64,000 bases of DNA, taken from assembly GCF_002776525.5 (NCBI RefSeq), contig NC_045437.1:136572797-136636796 (forward strand), given 5' to 3'. Shown here piece by piece: positions 11,635 through 23,175 of this stretch. Source of the stretch: Piliocolobus tephrosceles (lineage: Eukaryota; Chordata; Mammalia; Primates; Cercopithecidae). The notes beneath the pieces were generated by a model that did no database searches, was not told where the DNA came from, and saw only the letters and a list, made by a program, of their open reading frames with translations. Every line of letters begins with the position of its first letter. The stretch's first letter is position 1. The position numbers were made by a program, and so were the translations under genes.

Positions 11635-11739
11635 TTGGGTTTCTGATATTTGCTACTGCAAAGATTTGCCAATACAAGTGGAGAATGGTAGGTACTATAA
11701 GAACAGTATGACTCACTTTTCTCAATAGACCATCTGTGG

Positions 11740-11830
11740 ATTCACTATTCATTCAACAGATATTTATTACATATCTATTATGCTCCACATGCTGCACTGA
11801 CTGTTGGCCACTGGAAAGGACTAACAAGAG
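11740..11830 (-). repeat. L2 LINE fragment (antisense)
   Basis: TTCATTCAACAGATATTTAT followed by CTATTATGCTCCACATGCTG is the antisense L2 3' terminus. Confidence 0.65.
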
Positions 11831-12360
11831 CTTTTTGAAGCACAGAGATAGTGAATCCATGCATATGGGGGTCCCATCTGCACTTATAAACACTTTTTTT
11901 TTTTTAGTAAACATTTATTGTAGGACACATGGGGTGGTGTGAGGGGTTTTTCTGGGTAGCAGTAGCTCAGTAGGCTTACTCCTGACCCAGCTACCTAGAG
12001 GCTTTCAGTAGTTTCTAGCTTCTTCCACTCCCTGGAAGAATAATGCAGGGCAGGAGTCAAGAAAGCCAGACCCCACCACCACCATTGGTGGGAAGGGGTT
12101 TCTTCCCCTGCTCAAGCTAGTTCTGATTGAACTTATGGGTGCCTAAAACTTCATCACCTCTTTGTCTGGCTCCACAGAGAATTCAGCCTAGTGAGCAGGT
12201 GATGGGATATGGCAACATAGAGCAGTTGGGTCAGGGCTCACTCAGGCTGTGATGCGGTTGATAGTGCTTGTTGCATTTGCCCGTGGCAAATATACCCGTA
12301 GCTTGCTTTTCTGAAGAGCACTCCCCTTCAATCATATATGTGGTGCCGCAATTCTGAAAC
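11831..12360. other. Non-coding, no recognisable feature
   Basis: About 530 bases including a T11 run at 11887. No gene or repeat family recognised. Confidence 0.4.
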
Positions 12361-12480
12361 TTTAACATGCTTATGGATTTTCTGGACATCTTGTTAAAAT
12401 GCAGATTCTGATTCATTAGCTCTGGGGTGAGGCTTGATATTCTGCATTTCTAACAAGCTCCCAGGTGACACTGAGAGTAG
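12361..12480. mobile_element. MER5-like DNA transposon remnant
   Basis: TTGTTAAAATGCAGATTCTG ... 'CTGCATTTCTAACAAGCTCC' 'CAGGTGACACTGAG' is the palindromic layout of hAT-Charlie MER5 elements, with the middle shortened. Confidence 0.65.
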
Positions 12481-12699
12481 CAAGGATGTAAGAAACAGAA
12501 CATGAATTTATCTTGGGCGTATTGCCTGTTTTGTCATTAGGCTGGCTACCTGATTTCCTTAAAATCTCTGATTGTTTCTTATGCTTCGGAGAAATACTTG
12601 CACCTGGCTGAGTTCAATCGTAAATTCCCCCATTAAGTAGGGACGTTTTCAACTTGCAGTGTGCTCAAATGAGGGCACCTGAAATCAGTAGTGATGCAA

Positions 12700-12960
12700 A
12701 CTATTCAATAACCTATTTAGTTATTCAGTAAATATCTGCTGAGCTTCTACCATTGCTGGACAGTTGCTCTATTTTGGGATAACAGCCATGAACTAGAAAG
12801 ACATAGTACTGTCCTCTTGGGACTTCCAGTCTAGCAGTCAAGGAGACCAAAACTAAGCAAGCAGGCAATCAAATACAATAATTTCAAGTTGTGCTAAGTG
12901 CATGAATGGACACTAATAAACAGTTAAGTTTGAGACTAGTGATGGGGAAGGGAGTATTTT
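12700..12960 (-). repeat. L2 LINE fragment (antisense), left part
   Basis: TTATTCAGTAAATATCTGCT, 'CAGCCATGAACTAGAAAGAC' and TTGTGCTAAGTGCATGAATG match antisense L2. The same L2 resumes at 13861 after an inserted LTR-like repeat. Confidence 0.75.
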
Positions 12961-12967
12961 TTAAAAA

Positions 12968-13860
12968 GTGGTTGTATTAGTTTTCTATTGCTGCTGTACA
13001 AAATTGCCACAAACTTAGTGGCTTAAAACAACATAAATATATTTTCTTATAGTTCTAGAGGTCAGAAGTTCAAAATCAACTTCACTGGGCTACAGCCAAG
13101 GTGTCTCAGGGCTGTATTCCTCTTGGAGGCTCAAGATCCTCTGCATGCCATTCCATTCTGCAGGCAGTTCTGAGCGACAGCTTCCCAGCACGTAAAATTT
13201 CAATGGCTTCTTGAGTGTTTACAGAAAACAAACAACATCTCCACTTCTGCCCCATCCCTAAGCCTAATACTTATGAGTGCTTGCTACATGATGCCAGGAA
13301 CTACACTAGGCATTAACTTGTTTTTCACAACAGCTCCATTGGGTGGGTAGAAAGAGACATATGTTACAGCTGAGTAAGCTGAGGCTGAAATTAAATAACC
13401 TTCCTAAGAGTTCCCAACTTACAAGTGCCTGACCCAGATTTAAACCAAAGGGTCTGCATGTTTTTCTCTCTTTCTTATTACTATTCATAGATTTTATTTT
13501 TTAGAGAAGTTTTAGGATTACAGAAAAGGTCAGATTATGGAGCGGAAAATTCAGTTTTCCAGTTTCTAAAGGCCACCTGAATTCCTCAGTTCAGGGCCGC
13601 TTCCTCACATCATGCCAACCTCTATATCTGCTGCTAAATCTCTTTCTCTCGCTCTGCCTTTCCTACCCTCCTCTTATAAGAACTTCTGCAATTACATCAG
13701 GCTCAGCCGGACAATTCAGGATAATCTCCCCATCTCAAGATACTTAATCACATCTGCAAAGTTCCTTTTGCCATGTAAGGTAACACATTCACAGGGTCTG
13801 GGGATCAGGATGTGGGCATCTTCAAGAGGGGGAGTAGGCATTATTCTATTTACCACAGGA
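12968..13860 (-). mobile_element. Old LTR-like repeat inserted in L2, itself interrupted
   Basis: Starts GTATTAGTTTTCTATTGCTG and ends near TCTATTTACCACAG. Interior phrases such as AGTGGCTTAAAACAACATAA, GATAATCTCCCCATCTCAAG and TTTTGCCATGTAAGGTAACA identify a common MaLR/MLT-type LTR on the minus strand (subfamily uncertain). It splits an L2 and is itself split by the copied block at 13154-13530. Confidence 0.65.
13154..13530 (+). repeat. Copy B of the 377-bp dispersed duplication
   Basis: Starts ATTCTGCAGGCAGTTCTGAG and ends near TTACAGAAAAGG, in the same order and orientation as 9824-10200, including the antisense MIR and the MIR/L1 junction. Similarity is roughly 80-88 percent by eye. It interrupts the surrounding LTR-like repeat, so this is the inserted copy. 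Confidence 0.85.
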
Positions 13861-14190
13861 GTCAAGAAGGCCTCTCTGAGGAAGTGCTATTTAAGCAAAA
13901 GGCTTAGTACAAGTCAGACATGGGCAGACTAGAGGAAATAGCTTTTCCAACAGAGGAAACAGTAAGAGCAAAGACCCTGAAGGAGGACAGGGCTTTTTAA
14001 GTACAGGGACTGGAGAGAATGCTAGCATGGGGGAGCAGAGAGTCAGACAAGATGAGGGTGGAGCAGGAGGCAGAGGCCTGACCCTGCAGGCTGTAGTGAG
14101 GGCTTTGGATTTTATTCTAAGTGTGATTAGGAGCCATTGGAAAACCTAAGCAGGTTATTGCAGTGATCTGATTTGTGTCTGAAGGGGTGA
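13861..14190 (-). repeat. L2 LINE fragment (antisense), right part
   Basis: AAGGCCTCTCTGAGGAAGTG, AGAGCAAAGACCCTGAAGGA, 'TTTGGATTTTATTCTAAGTG' and GGAGCCATTGGAAAACC are consecutive antisense L2 phrases that continue the fragment ending at 12960. Confidence 0.85.
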
Positions 14191-14310
14191 CTACTACTTG
14201 CCTCGAGCCCATTGTTACCATGTAGGAATGCCAGCCCAGTGTGGCCAGGTCTTCTGGCTTTTCAGAGAAAGGTGCAAATCTGAATATTTCTAATGTTAAA
14301 CCCTCCATTT

Positions 14311-14836
14311 AAAATTATTGAAGCTGGCCGGGTGCGGTGGCTCACGCCTGTAATCCCAGCACTTTGGGGGGCTGACGCAGGTGGATCATGAGGTCATGAG
14401 ATCAAGACCATCCTGGCTAACATGGTGAGACCTCCTGGCTAACATGGTGAAAGCTCGTCTCTACTAAAAATACAAAAATTAGCTGGGCATGGTGGCACAT
14501 GCCTGTAGTCCCAGCTACTTGGGAGGCTGAGGCAGAGAATCGCTTGAACCCAGGAAGAGGAGGTTGCAGTGAGCCAAGAGCGTGCCACTGCACTCCAGCC
14601 TGGCAATAGAACAAGACTCCATATCAAAAATAAAATAAAATAAAATAATAAATAAAAATAAAACAATTAGCTGGGCATGGTGGTGGGTACCTATAATCCC
14701 AGCTACTCAGGAGGCTGAGGCACGAGATTCACTTGAATCCAGGAGGTGGAGGTTACAGTGAGCCGAGATCACGCACTGCACTCCAGCCTGGGCCACAGAG
14801 GGAGATCCGTCCCCCCCAAAAAAAATTATTGAAGCT
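14311..14836 (+). mobile_element. Three-armed Alu with one target duplication
   Basis: A left arm and a right arm (14326-14630) are followed by an (AAAATA)-like linker and a second right arm (about 14665-14815). The 15-base repeat AAAATTATTGAAGCT flanks the whole at 14311-14325 and 14822-14836. A 22-23 base local repeat of CCTGGCTAACATGGTGA occurs at 14412-14452 in the left arm. Overlapping open frames are Alu translation. Confidence 0.9.
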
Positions 14837-14954
14837 ATATTGGAAAATGTTAAGTTCACACACACAGGTCAGGTTTGGCCAGGAGCTACAGGGACACCCT
14901 CTCTGAAGACGCTCTGGTACATACTTGCTTCATGATACGGGGTGAATGACCAAA

Positions 14955-15105
14955 CCTTCTGAGCCCCAGGTTCCTGGTTTGCACCATGGAGAATAATGGT
15001 CATTATTGCAGAGGTTTGTCGTAAGGATTCAGAGTATATCAATGAGAGAATACGTATAAAATACTTAGCATGGTGCCTATAAGCGTTCAAAATGCACATA
15101 TCCAT
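14955..15105 (+). repeat. MIR SINE fragment (sense)
   Basis: 'CATGGAGAATAATGGTCATT', GTCGTAAGGATTCAGAGTAT and AATACTTAGCATGGTGCCTA follow the MIR 3' half. Confidence 0.7.
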
Positions 15106-16654
15106 GTATATGTATTTTTTAATTTGAGGGGATTACATGAAAATTGGAAAATAGATGACCTTTAAAATTGCTTCTGGCTTTGAGATTCTAAGATGATTAA
15201 AAATGTCCTTAGTAATCAGACCATATATTTAATAGTGAAGTCTTGAGATGCCTTTCCTAGCCTGGATTTAATTTCCTTATCCAGTATGCATTGTACAGAA
15301 TGCACCTTTGGTAAGATGACAATGGACTCTGAGACAACTATGATGGCAAAACCCACCGCAGTGAGGAACAAAATTCTCTGTTGCTGATTATACAGAAAAC
15401 CAAGGAGTAAAGCCCCAGTGATCATGTTCCTAGAGATCCAGCAACTTCTCAATTTGCCCTTTTGCTCAAGGGCTTTGGAGTCAGCATCTCCTGTGCTTCT
15501 GACAATTCATGTGGTTCTTTCCTCCTTTCCACCCAGTAGAGTGGAATCTGGGAAAGGGATGGGTATGTGTAGCTCATTGCCTGAATATGGGCAGGTGAGC
15601 TGGAAGCTTAAGGCTTTTGCTCAAGAGGTCATCCTCTGAGAATCATGCTGGGTATCTCTTATTTCCAGGACCCAATGCAGTAAGGTACGGAGCAGAATCA
15701 GAGCAAGACTGATCCCAGGCAGAGCTCCAGGGAGGAGTGGTTGTCAACAGGTACTGGAGAATGTGCTGGGTTTGAATCTTATCAACCAAGAGCGATTCTT
15801 GCAAATGACAGTGACAGATAAATTGCTTGACTTCTTAGAATACCACCCAAGGACACTTGGGCACAGAAACACACCCACGTGCACACAGAATTTTGATTTC
15901 TTTATCAATCTTCAGAGAAGTTGGAAAGATAAAGAGCCATCCTTGATACCAACACATCTCTTTCTCTAATTGAACATCCCCAACAGGAGTCTGAGGTCAC
16001 AGCACCAAGCCAGATGGCCCCCAATTTTCTGAATCTTACCTTTCAATATCTCTAATAGTGTGAGGAAACTGCACAGTACAATACAGACATAAGGCATGGA
16101 TTCTAATGTTACTCTTGCCCTGGAATGGCATTCACTCAGTAAGCTTCACTGTTCAAGACTGACCACTAGGCTTCTTTGTTTGCAAATTGCAGACTGGCTC
16201 AAGTTAACTCAGGCCCAAAGGGGACCTGGTGGAAGGCTGTGGGGCTGACAGAATCAAAGGAAAGGTGGGCACCTCAAGCAGGGCTGGCAGAGGGATCCAG
16301 GGCAAGAATGGACTCACTCCCTAGAGATTCCATCTGGTGAGTCTGTGCCATGATTTTCAGTTCCTGGTGATTGTGCTCAGGGTTTAAATCCCTGAGAGGT
16401 TCTCATGGCATGAATTAGCTCTTTCCTTGGACAGAGAATGGCCAGCACTGATAGGCCTGCCAGACTGCATGCTATGGGGAAGGAAGTTTCTTCAGAGAAA
16501 CATTGATGTACTATTAGCAAAAGAAGGGGAAGAAGACGGGCAAGTAGAAACAACAGATGTCTGCTACAAAGGCCCTGCCCAAAAGAGGTTCCAGCCATCC
16601 CTGCTGTCCCAGGTCCCATGACTCCTAGTGCACACTGTCCCCTCTTCTTTACTA
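15106..16654. other. Non-coding, mostly unique sequence
   Basis: About 1.5 kb with no supported gene, RNA gene or clear repeat. The overlapping open frames around 16377-16760 on opposite strands have no recognisable features. Confidence 0.4.
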
Positions 16655-16726
16655 TTAGGTTGGTGCAAAAGTCCTTGTGGTTTTTGACATTTCTTTTCAA
16701 TGGCAAAAATTGCAGTACCAACCCAA
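16655..16726. mobile_element. MADE1 mariner-derived MITE
   Basis: Begins TTAGGTTGGTGCAAAAGT and ends GTACCAACCCAA, near-perfect terminal inverted repeats with TA on both outside edges (16653-16654, 16727-16728). It is 72 bases against about 80 for the consensus, with loss in the right arm. MADE1 copies form hairpins and are known sources of the primate miR-548 family; whether this one is expressed cannot be told. Confidence 0.9.
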
Positions 16727-16728
16727 TA

Positions 16729-17439
16729 TATTCCTCCTTCCTCCAGTTCACAGCCTGCACACACCAGGATACCCTTGCTGCCTACCTCTGCAGGGTCCCC
16801 AAGCCCATGTCATATGAGGTGGACCCTTCTGGATCTGCCTATGATGCATCACGGTTTGGTTTAAATTGATTAACATGGTATAAGGAATAGGCTTATTGAG
16901 GAAATGGAAAACTTACAAATCTGGTGCTTCTATACTTCACAGGGAGGAGCCATTTTTGGGCCTGCAGTAAGGATCTAATTGCCTGTAGGGACCCACTGGG
17001 TCCTGTTCTTCTCCCATTTGTAGGCCAAAAGTGAGAAAACAGTCCTTGAAGAGGGTGGAACACATAGGCTACTTGGTACTATCAGTCCAGAATTATGGGG
17101 CCAACCATGTAAAGAAATAGTCTGGGGATACCAGCTGTCCTGCAATGGATATTGGGGTACATAGAAAATTAGAGTCTTCCCTACCAGGTGAAGGAAGCGA
17201 TCAGTCCTATAGAAAGCTGAGTTTGGGGGTAGCCCTTCTGGTGTGGAGAAGGAGGGGGTATCCTGGTCCTAGCTAGCTTGTTTTTATGCAACCTCGGATG
17301 GACAATTCTCCTAGCTGCACCACACACACCCAACTTATAGTTCTTTCACACTCCCAAGCTCTAATACCCACAAATTAGACATCTTCCATTTCTCTGAACA
17401 CCTTATTGGGGTTCCCTTGAGAATATTTCCTCTCTTTCC
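16729..17439. other. Non-coding, mostly unique sequence
   Basis: About 700 bases; no gene or clear repeat recognised. Confidence 0.4.
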
Positions 17440-17640
17440 TATTTTGGCCTTTATTCATCTCCTCCTATCCTCATACCCTAGATTTCAGATGTCCATGTTC
17501 CTGTCTTCTCTACTGGACTATAATCTCATCAAAGGTATTTTCCATATGCTTCTTACCTTTGTAGTTTTGTCATTAATTGTTTGATCCAAATCGGCCCTCC
17601 ATACAACATAGAGTTGATGAAAGAGTGAATGAATGGTTCA
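17440..17640 (+). repeat. L2 LINE fragment (sense)
   Basis: 'GTCTTCTCTACTGGACTATAA' region, TCATCAAAGGTATTTTCCAT and AGAGTGAATGAATGG follow the L2 3' end. Confidence 0.6.
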
Positions 17641-18964
17641 GCTGCAAGATGGAAATCCACTCAGAAATGAAATGAGGATGGATCATCCAAAGTAGCTCTC
17701 TAAGAAATGTAAGGAGGTGGTATGGATGACAACACTACATGGGATGGATGAATGGGAGGAAATCTTGTATGGTTTTTGGGGTGGAGTGGTAGAGATGGTG
17801 TTGTTGAAAACCCTGATTCCCTCAACGAATATTGTCGGTCATCTTCTACACATCAGGCCCTGGGCAAATCCATAGAATATACCAGTGAATAAGGCACTTA
17901 GGATCCTTAACCTGATAATGTAACTGGATATTCTTTAACTTCCTTTAAACCCTTAGAATGAGTTTTCTTTGCTTCACTAAGTCCTTAATACTCTAAGTTA
18001 AACTGGGCTGTCTCATATCCAGATTTACTAGTGCATGACATTGAATCAGAGGGAAACCTGGACCAAAAGGTGTCTGTATCTGTTAAAGATTAAAAAAAAA
18101 AAAAAAAAAAATCTCTGCTTCTTTCTCTCTTTTCATCTGCACACATTCACATGGTTGGTCACATGGAAGCTGAGTCAAGATTTGCCCTGCACAAGCCAGT
18201 TATTATGCCAGAGGCACAGCAGGGGGTGGCAATGTTTTGACAGACTCACAGCCTTCAAAATGTAAATGGCTTAAATGTAATATGCAAGCTCTGTGAGTTG
18301 TCACTCAGAAAGTGCTTAAACCATTCATCTGTCCAGAGTGAAGTCTGATCAATGGTTGGGTAGGGGGAGGTCTGGCTTCAGGTCCGTGCTTCTCTTACTC
18401 TCCCGCTCTGGGTTTGGGAGAGAGATGGGAGACAGAAGGCACTGGATTATTTTGAAAACCTTAGCTTAATCACTAAGAATAAAGCTTAGAGATTATAAAG
18501 CATAGGGCCCCCTTTTCTATAGATAGTATGGGTGAGGAGCCTTATTAGTGCCTTCTCTAATCACTTTGCTGGTTCAGTTCCCTGTCCACCCTCACTTTAG
18601 TCACCCATTTGGATTAAGGAGCCCCACAGGAGGGGAAGCTCCTTTTCCTATTGGTCACAGACATATGGAGGGAAAAAGTAGGGGTTACGCACACCACATG
18701 TCAGTTAGTTTAGGAATGTTGGTTTCTGTTTGACAAATGCATGTTTAAGTCACGGGTGTTTGAATGACGATGAAGAACTGCACAGTTGATCGAATGATTA
18801 ATTTATTTTTAAAACCTAGACTCATTCCTCATGTCTCAAGCCCAACATCTGCTCCTCTGGGCCCCAACCAGCCAGATTTTGGCACTTGCTGTATATACCC
18901 ATCCTTGTGTGTACTTCTGGAAAAGCATTTGCTGGACCATATTGTAGTTGTTTGGAAGATCCTT
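17641..18964. other. Non-coding; short L2 scrap and poly(A) run
   Basis: 17825-17905 may be a short antisense L2 piece (CATCAGGCCCTGGGCAAATC). An A19-20 run lies at 18092-18110. The rest shows no gene or recognised repeat. Confidence 0.4.
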
Positions 18965-19075
18965 CCATTGTTCGTCAGTCCATTGCCTTGAGAATGGGGA
19001 GCCCATCATATTCTTTTCTATATTCTTAGCACCTAGCAAGTATTCAGTAAATGTCTCACAAATGAAGGAATGAAC
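18965..19075 (+). repeat. L2 LINE 3' end (sense)
   Basis: TTCTTAGCACCTAGCAAGTA then 'TTCAGTAAATGTCTCACAAATGAA' is the L2 3' terminus in sense orientation. Confidence 0.7.
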
Positions 19076-19705
19076 ACCTAATTATACAAGTACCTCACAG
19101 TACGGTAGTTTTGAGAGAAAGAGGTGGGAAAATTTGCAGGGGTTGGGAGAGGAGAGTAGTTCTGAGAGCTAGAAGGAAACAGAGAGCTAGACAAAGGTAA
19201 GAAGAAAGAGGCACTGACAAAAGAAAGGGAAAGAGCAACACTCCAGGAGGGAGACTCAAACTTAGAAGGAAGGAGCTCAGTGGCTTTGAGTATGATTCCA
19301 GGAAAACATTGATCAGACCCTCCTGCTCCCTAGAGCTTAGAACTGAGAGTGGATTCCAGTTATCACTTCTCTCTGAAGTGCTAATTAGAGGATTAGCCAT
19401 TGTTCAGAGCTCTTTAGCCACTCTTTATGTCTCCCAGCTCCATTCTGAAGGGGACGACTTCAGGGGAACTAATTTTCTGTACTGCAGCCCAAAAGCCAGA
19501 ACACTACTACAAGAGCTGGATAAAACCAGATTTGGCTCCTTGAGTTGGTTCACTGGGCCTTCTTTGTCTCTCTGGTTGAAAAGCAAGGTTTTTACATCTC
19601 CTCTGATCATCGGTAGAACTGGATCTCATTCTCCCTATTCAACCACATCTGTCAGCAAAGAGAGAAAGAGATACAGAGAGAGAAAGGCAGAGGAAGAGAA
19701 AGGGA
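19076..19705. other. Non-coding with purine-rich tracts
   Basis: Two AG-rich patches (about 19115-19265 and 19655-19710) flank ordinary sequence. The 167-codon open frame at 19309-19812 runs into a MIR and has no recognisable domain. Confidence 0.4.
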
Positions 19706-19940
19706 GTCTTCATCTCCTATTTACCAGGCTCTTACAGTGTGCTAGCCACCACTCTCAGCAAGTTACGTGTATTGTCTTACTTAATCCTCACCTCAGAGGA
19801 AGGCATTTTTAATCATTCCCATTTACAGATGAGAGAACTGAAACTCAGTATAAATGACTTGTCCAAGGTTGCATATCTGGTTCTCACTGGAGCCCGTATT
19901 TGAAACCAGGATGGTCTGACTCCAGAACCCATGCCATTCA
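19706..19940 (-). repeat. MIR SINE (antisense)
   Basis: 'ACAGTGTGCTAGCCACCACTC', CTTACTTAATCCTCACCTCA and 'CATTTACAGATGAGAGAACTG' are nearly full-length antisense MIR. Confidence 0.8.
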
Positions 19941-20014
19941 CCATGACCTTGCTGGACTATCACCTACCAAAAGACACTGCTGGGTCTGAGAGGATGAGGA
20001 CGATACACGGCAGC

Positions 20015-20250
20015 TAAACTGTTATTACTGAGTGTTAATTTTGTGCCCAACATGGCACTAAGGGATTCACACATATTGTCTTATTAAAACCAGTCCGACA
20101 ACCCACTGAGGTAGATTTTATGATTTATTTGTAGACAAGAAGCTTGAGGCCTTAAGAGGTTTAGGGAACCATCCAAGATTGCCCAGTGAGTTACTCAGTG
20201 GCTGAGCTCAGAATTAAAGCAAAGTCTGTCTGGTTCTAAAGATGATGCTA
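20015..20250 (-). repeat. MIR SINE (antisense)
   Basis: TGTGCCCAACATGGCACTAA, 'CCGACAACCCACTGAGGTAG' and TGCCCAGTGAGTTACTCAGT follow antisense MIR. It is a second copy 80 bases from the previous one. Confidence 0.8.
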
Positions 20251-22080
20251 AGGCTGGGAAGGGTTAAACCAGAGGATTTCTTTATTGACTGGAGTTCACT
20301 TTGATTTATAGAACCTTCCTGAAGGAAGGGTTCTCCAGGGATCTTTGATCCACATCTCTGCCTTTAGGTAAATAAGCCATTATTATCTCCTTTTGATACT
20401 TGCCATGGGGCCAGAGATTTTTAAGGGGGTGGTTCAAAGTCACTTAGCTTGGATATTCAGAAATGTGTTTGACATCTCAAGTCCTCCTACTGTTGTTGGG
20501 CGGTTAAGAGTTGTCTGCTCCATCTCTCCGGACTCTCTTGACCTTTCTCCATTTCATTTCCCTACCTGGTGCCCAGTGTCCATTTGCTGTTCCTGGTGCC
20601 TGGAGCCCTTATTACTTCTGCCTTTGCAACTTTTTTTTGAAGCCCCTTCCTTCACTAGAATTTATCCCTGCTGACCCTATCAGGTGACTGAGGTCGATTT
20701 GATCAAATTATAATGGCATATTATAGCAATCCTTCCAGGTAAGTGCTGCATTAAAAAAAATACCCCATGTAAACCCTGGACTAATGTTGTACACTACAGC
20801 ACAGAGGCAGGCAGCCTGAGAAATGTTTTGGTGAGGTTGTCTTGCAGGTTAGGCAGAGCACTTGACCTACAAATGGAGGCTAGTCTCCCCAACACTTAAC
20901 AGTTTAGAAAGGTCTTTCCCGGCAGGGCTTCAGTTGTCTTAATCAGCAAAATGGGGATGGGGACTTCTGCCTGGAAGGAGGGCATAGGGTCTGCTGTTCT
21001 CTCGCAGCATTAAGATCAGTCTAATTCCAGAAATCTAATCTGGGGAGGCAGAGGCTGTCAGGCAGCCAGAGAAGTTAATGAGAAAATTGGAGTAAACACA
21101 ACATGTGTCTTGTCAAATTGGGTTAGGAGAAGGTGATTCGGTGCCAGTCTGCAGAGTCGGGCTCTCCACGGTGTGTACATTCGGTGTGTGTGCCTCTTTG
21201 GAGGCACTGTGTGCTGTGAGCTAATGAATTCAAAGCCATGGATGAGGGCTTAGAAGAGAATATTTCTACCTGGATAGCTTCTGGAGAAACTCTCATTTAC
21301 TTGAATCACATCTTAGATCTGCCCTCTGTGATCAAATTAATGAGGAGTAGCACACACACAAAGCCCCTCAGTGTGGGATAAAAAAGACATCATTGCTCAA
21401 TAGGAATGGCAAGAGAGAGAAAGCAGTAAGTGATTGAAGAGCTTCTGTGATTCACTACCTGGGCATAAGCTTCACAAAGCATGGTTTCTTCTTTTCTCTG
21501 CATTCAGAAATGCGAACATCAGGAATGAGAGAAAATGCCATTTGATCGAATTCCTTGTAATGGGGAGAATCTTTAATAAACGATGTACACAGGAGGAGGT
21601 GCCGTTTCCTGACAAGCCATTTGCTTTAATCGATCAAATATTTTTATTCCCGGTTTACTCCTTTGAGGGAAAATTTGCTTGGCAGAAAACAAGTACAAGA
21701 TGGGTGATGGGGCCTAGTCCATGGGGCTGTGCTTGAAAAGTGGGAGCAGAGAGTCAGGGACAGGTGTAATTCAGGCTGAGTGTTGTGCAGATTGTCTTAA
21801 TGACTCTAGGGCTTTTAGTGACCTGGAAGGTGAATTTAAAAGGTGTGAGTTGCCTTTTTGATAATAAAGGGAAGGAATTATAACATAGTGCAAGGTCGCA
21901 AATGCAAAGTCCACAGGGGGAAAATGGGCAGTGTAAAAGAATAAATTGGGCTGTGTACAGGAAAGTCAATGGGACAAGCCTAAAGACAGACAGTACTTAG
22001 CCTCAGTGTCTGAGAGTAATAGGGAATGGTGAGAAGTATGGGAACTACAAAGCACCTCCACTAGAAGGGATTAACCCCTG
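20251..22080. other. Non-coding, mostly unique sequence
   Basis: About 1.8 kb. A short antisense MIR scrap may lie at 20375-20460. No gene, RNA gene or other repeat is recognised. The short open frame at 21434-21736 has no recognisable features. Confidence 0.4.
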
Positions 22081-22250
22081 GGGAGTGGCCGAAAGCACAG
22101 GCTATCAAATCAAAAACCTGGATTAGAATTCCAGTTTCCCTCTTACTGGTATTGTGACTGTGGGCAAAATATTTATTTTATTTATAAAATTTTATTTATA
22201 AATTTTGTTTATAAATATAAATATTTATAAAAATATTTAACCTCATGAAG
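22081..22250 (+). repeat. MIR fragment then AT-rich low-complexity tract
   Basis: 22085-22170 reads as sense MIR (TAGAATTCCAGTTTCCCTCT, ATTGTGACTGTGGGC). 22166-22245 is almost pure A and T with TTTATAAA-type palindromes able to form small hairpins. Confidence 0.6.
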
Positions 22251-22334
22251 TGGAAATAGGAGGTCAAAAAACAGTGTAAGAAGAATCCCTTGCATTGGCC
22301 AGTATAGGCTGAACTATACCATTGTAATAAACAT

Positions 22335-22810
22335 CCACTGTTATGAGTTGAATTGTGTCCCTCCAAATCCATATGTTGAAGCCCTAATGCTCAGTACCTC
22401 ATATGACCTTATTTGGGAGTAGGGATGTTGCAGATGTAATTAGTTAAATTAAGGTCATTAGAGTGGGCCCTAATTAAATATAACTGGTGTCCATATAAAA
22501 TAGGGAAATTTGGACACATGTACATGCGTGCCTGTGTACACACACACACAAAACATCACGTGAAGGTGAAGGCTGTGTGGGGTGATGCTTCTACAGGCCA
22601 AAGAATGCCACACAAATTGCCAGCAAATTACAAGAAGCTAGATGAAAGGCACAGAACAGATTCTCTCTCACAGCCCTTTGAAGGAACCAACCCTGCTGAC
22701 ACTTTGATCTTGGACTTCTAAGCTCCAGAACCGTGAGTCAGTAAGTTTCTGATGTTAAGCCACTCAGTTTGTGGTACTTTGTTATAGCACCTTTAGCAAA
22801 CCAATACAGC
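22335..22810 (+). mobile_element. MaLR (MLT1-like) solo LTR
   Basis: TTATGAGTTGAATTGTGTCC, 'CATATGTTGAAGCCCTAATG', AGGTCATTAGAGTGGGCCCT, 'CTGACACTTTGATCTTGGAC' and 'TAAGCCACTCAGTTTGTGGT' follow an MLT1-like LTR end to end. Contains a short (CA)n at 22540. Confidence 0.8.
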
Positions 22811-23039
22811 TACTGAATCCCAATGGCTTGAAACAACAGTTCGCTTCTTGCATATACTATATGCTCATTTTGAGTTGGCAGGGGACTCTGCTATTATTGT
22901 TGTCATTGCGGTGGAGATGGTGGAGTAGCCACAATCTCAGTTTGAAGCTTCACCGTCCACAGTAGCAGATTTAAGGTCTGGTAGGCTGTTCTTCATACCA
23001 GATAATTATCTGGACCAGATGATGAACACAACTAATGTC

Positions 23040-23175
23040 TATCACAATTAAGAATATTTGCATAGAGAAAAAAAGATTGGATAGACATTTTCCAAAAAGT
23101 ACCGGTTGAGGTGAGGGTGTCTGGATCATTGTACTTTTCTAAGTTTTCTAAATTTTTCTATGAAGGACACACATG
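23040..23175 (+). repeat. Old L1 3' UTR fragment (sense)
   Basis: TTTGCATAGAGAAAAAAAGA and 'TTGTACTTTTCTAAGTTTTC' 'TAAATTTTTCTATGAAGGAC' resemble the L1M 3' UTR just before its A-tail. Confidence 0.5.

Noticed and set aside
19309..19812. 167-codon plus-strand open frame
   Set aside because: The right end runs into antisense MIR, and the rest has no recognisable domain or conserved motif. Kept only as a note.
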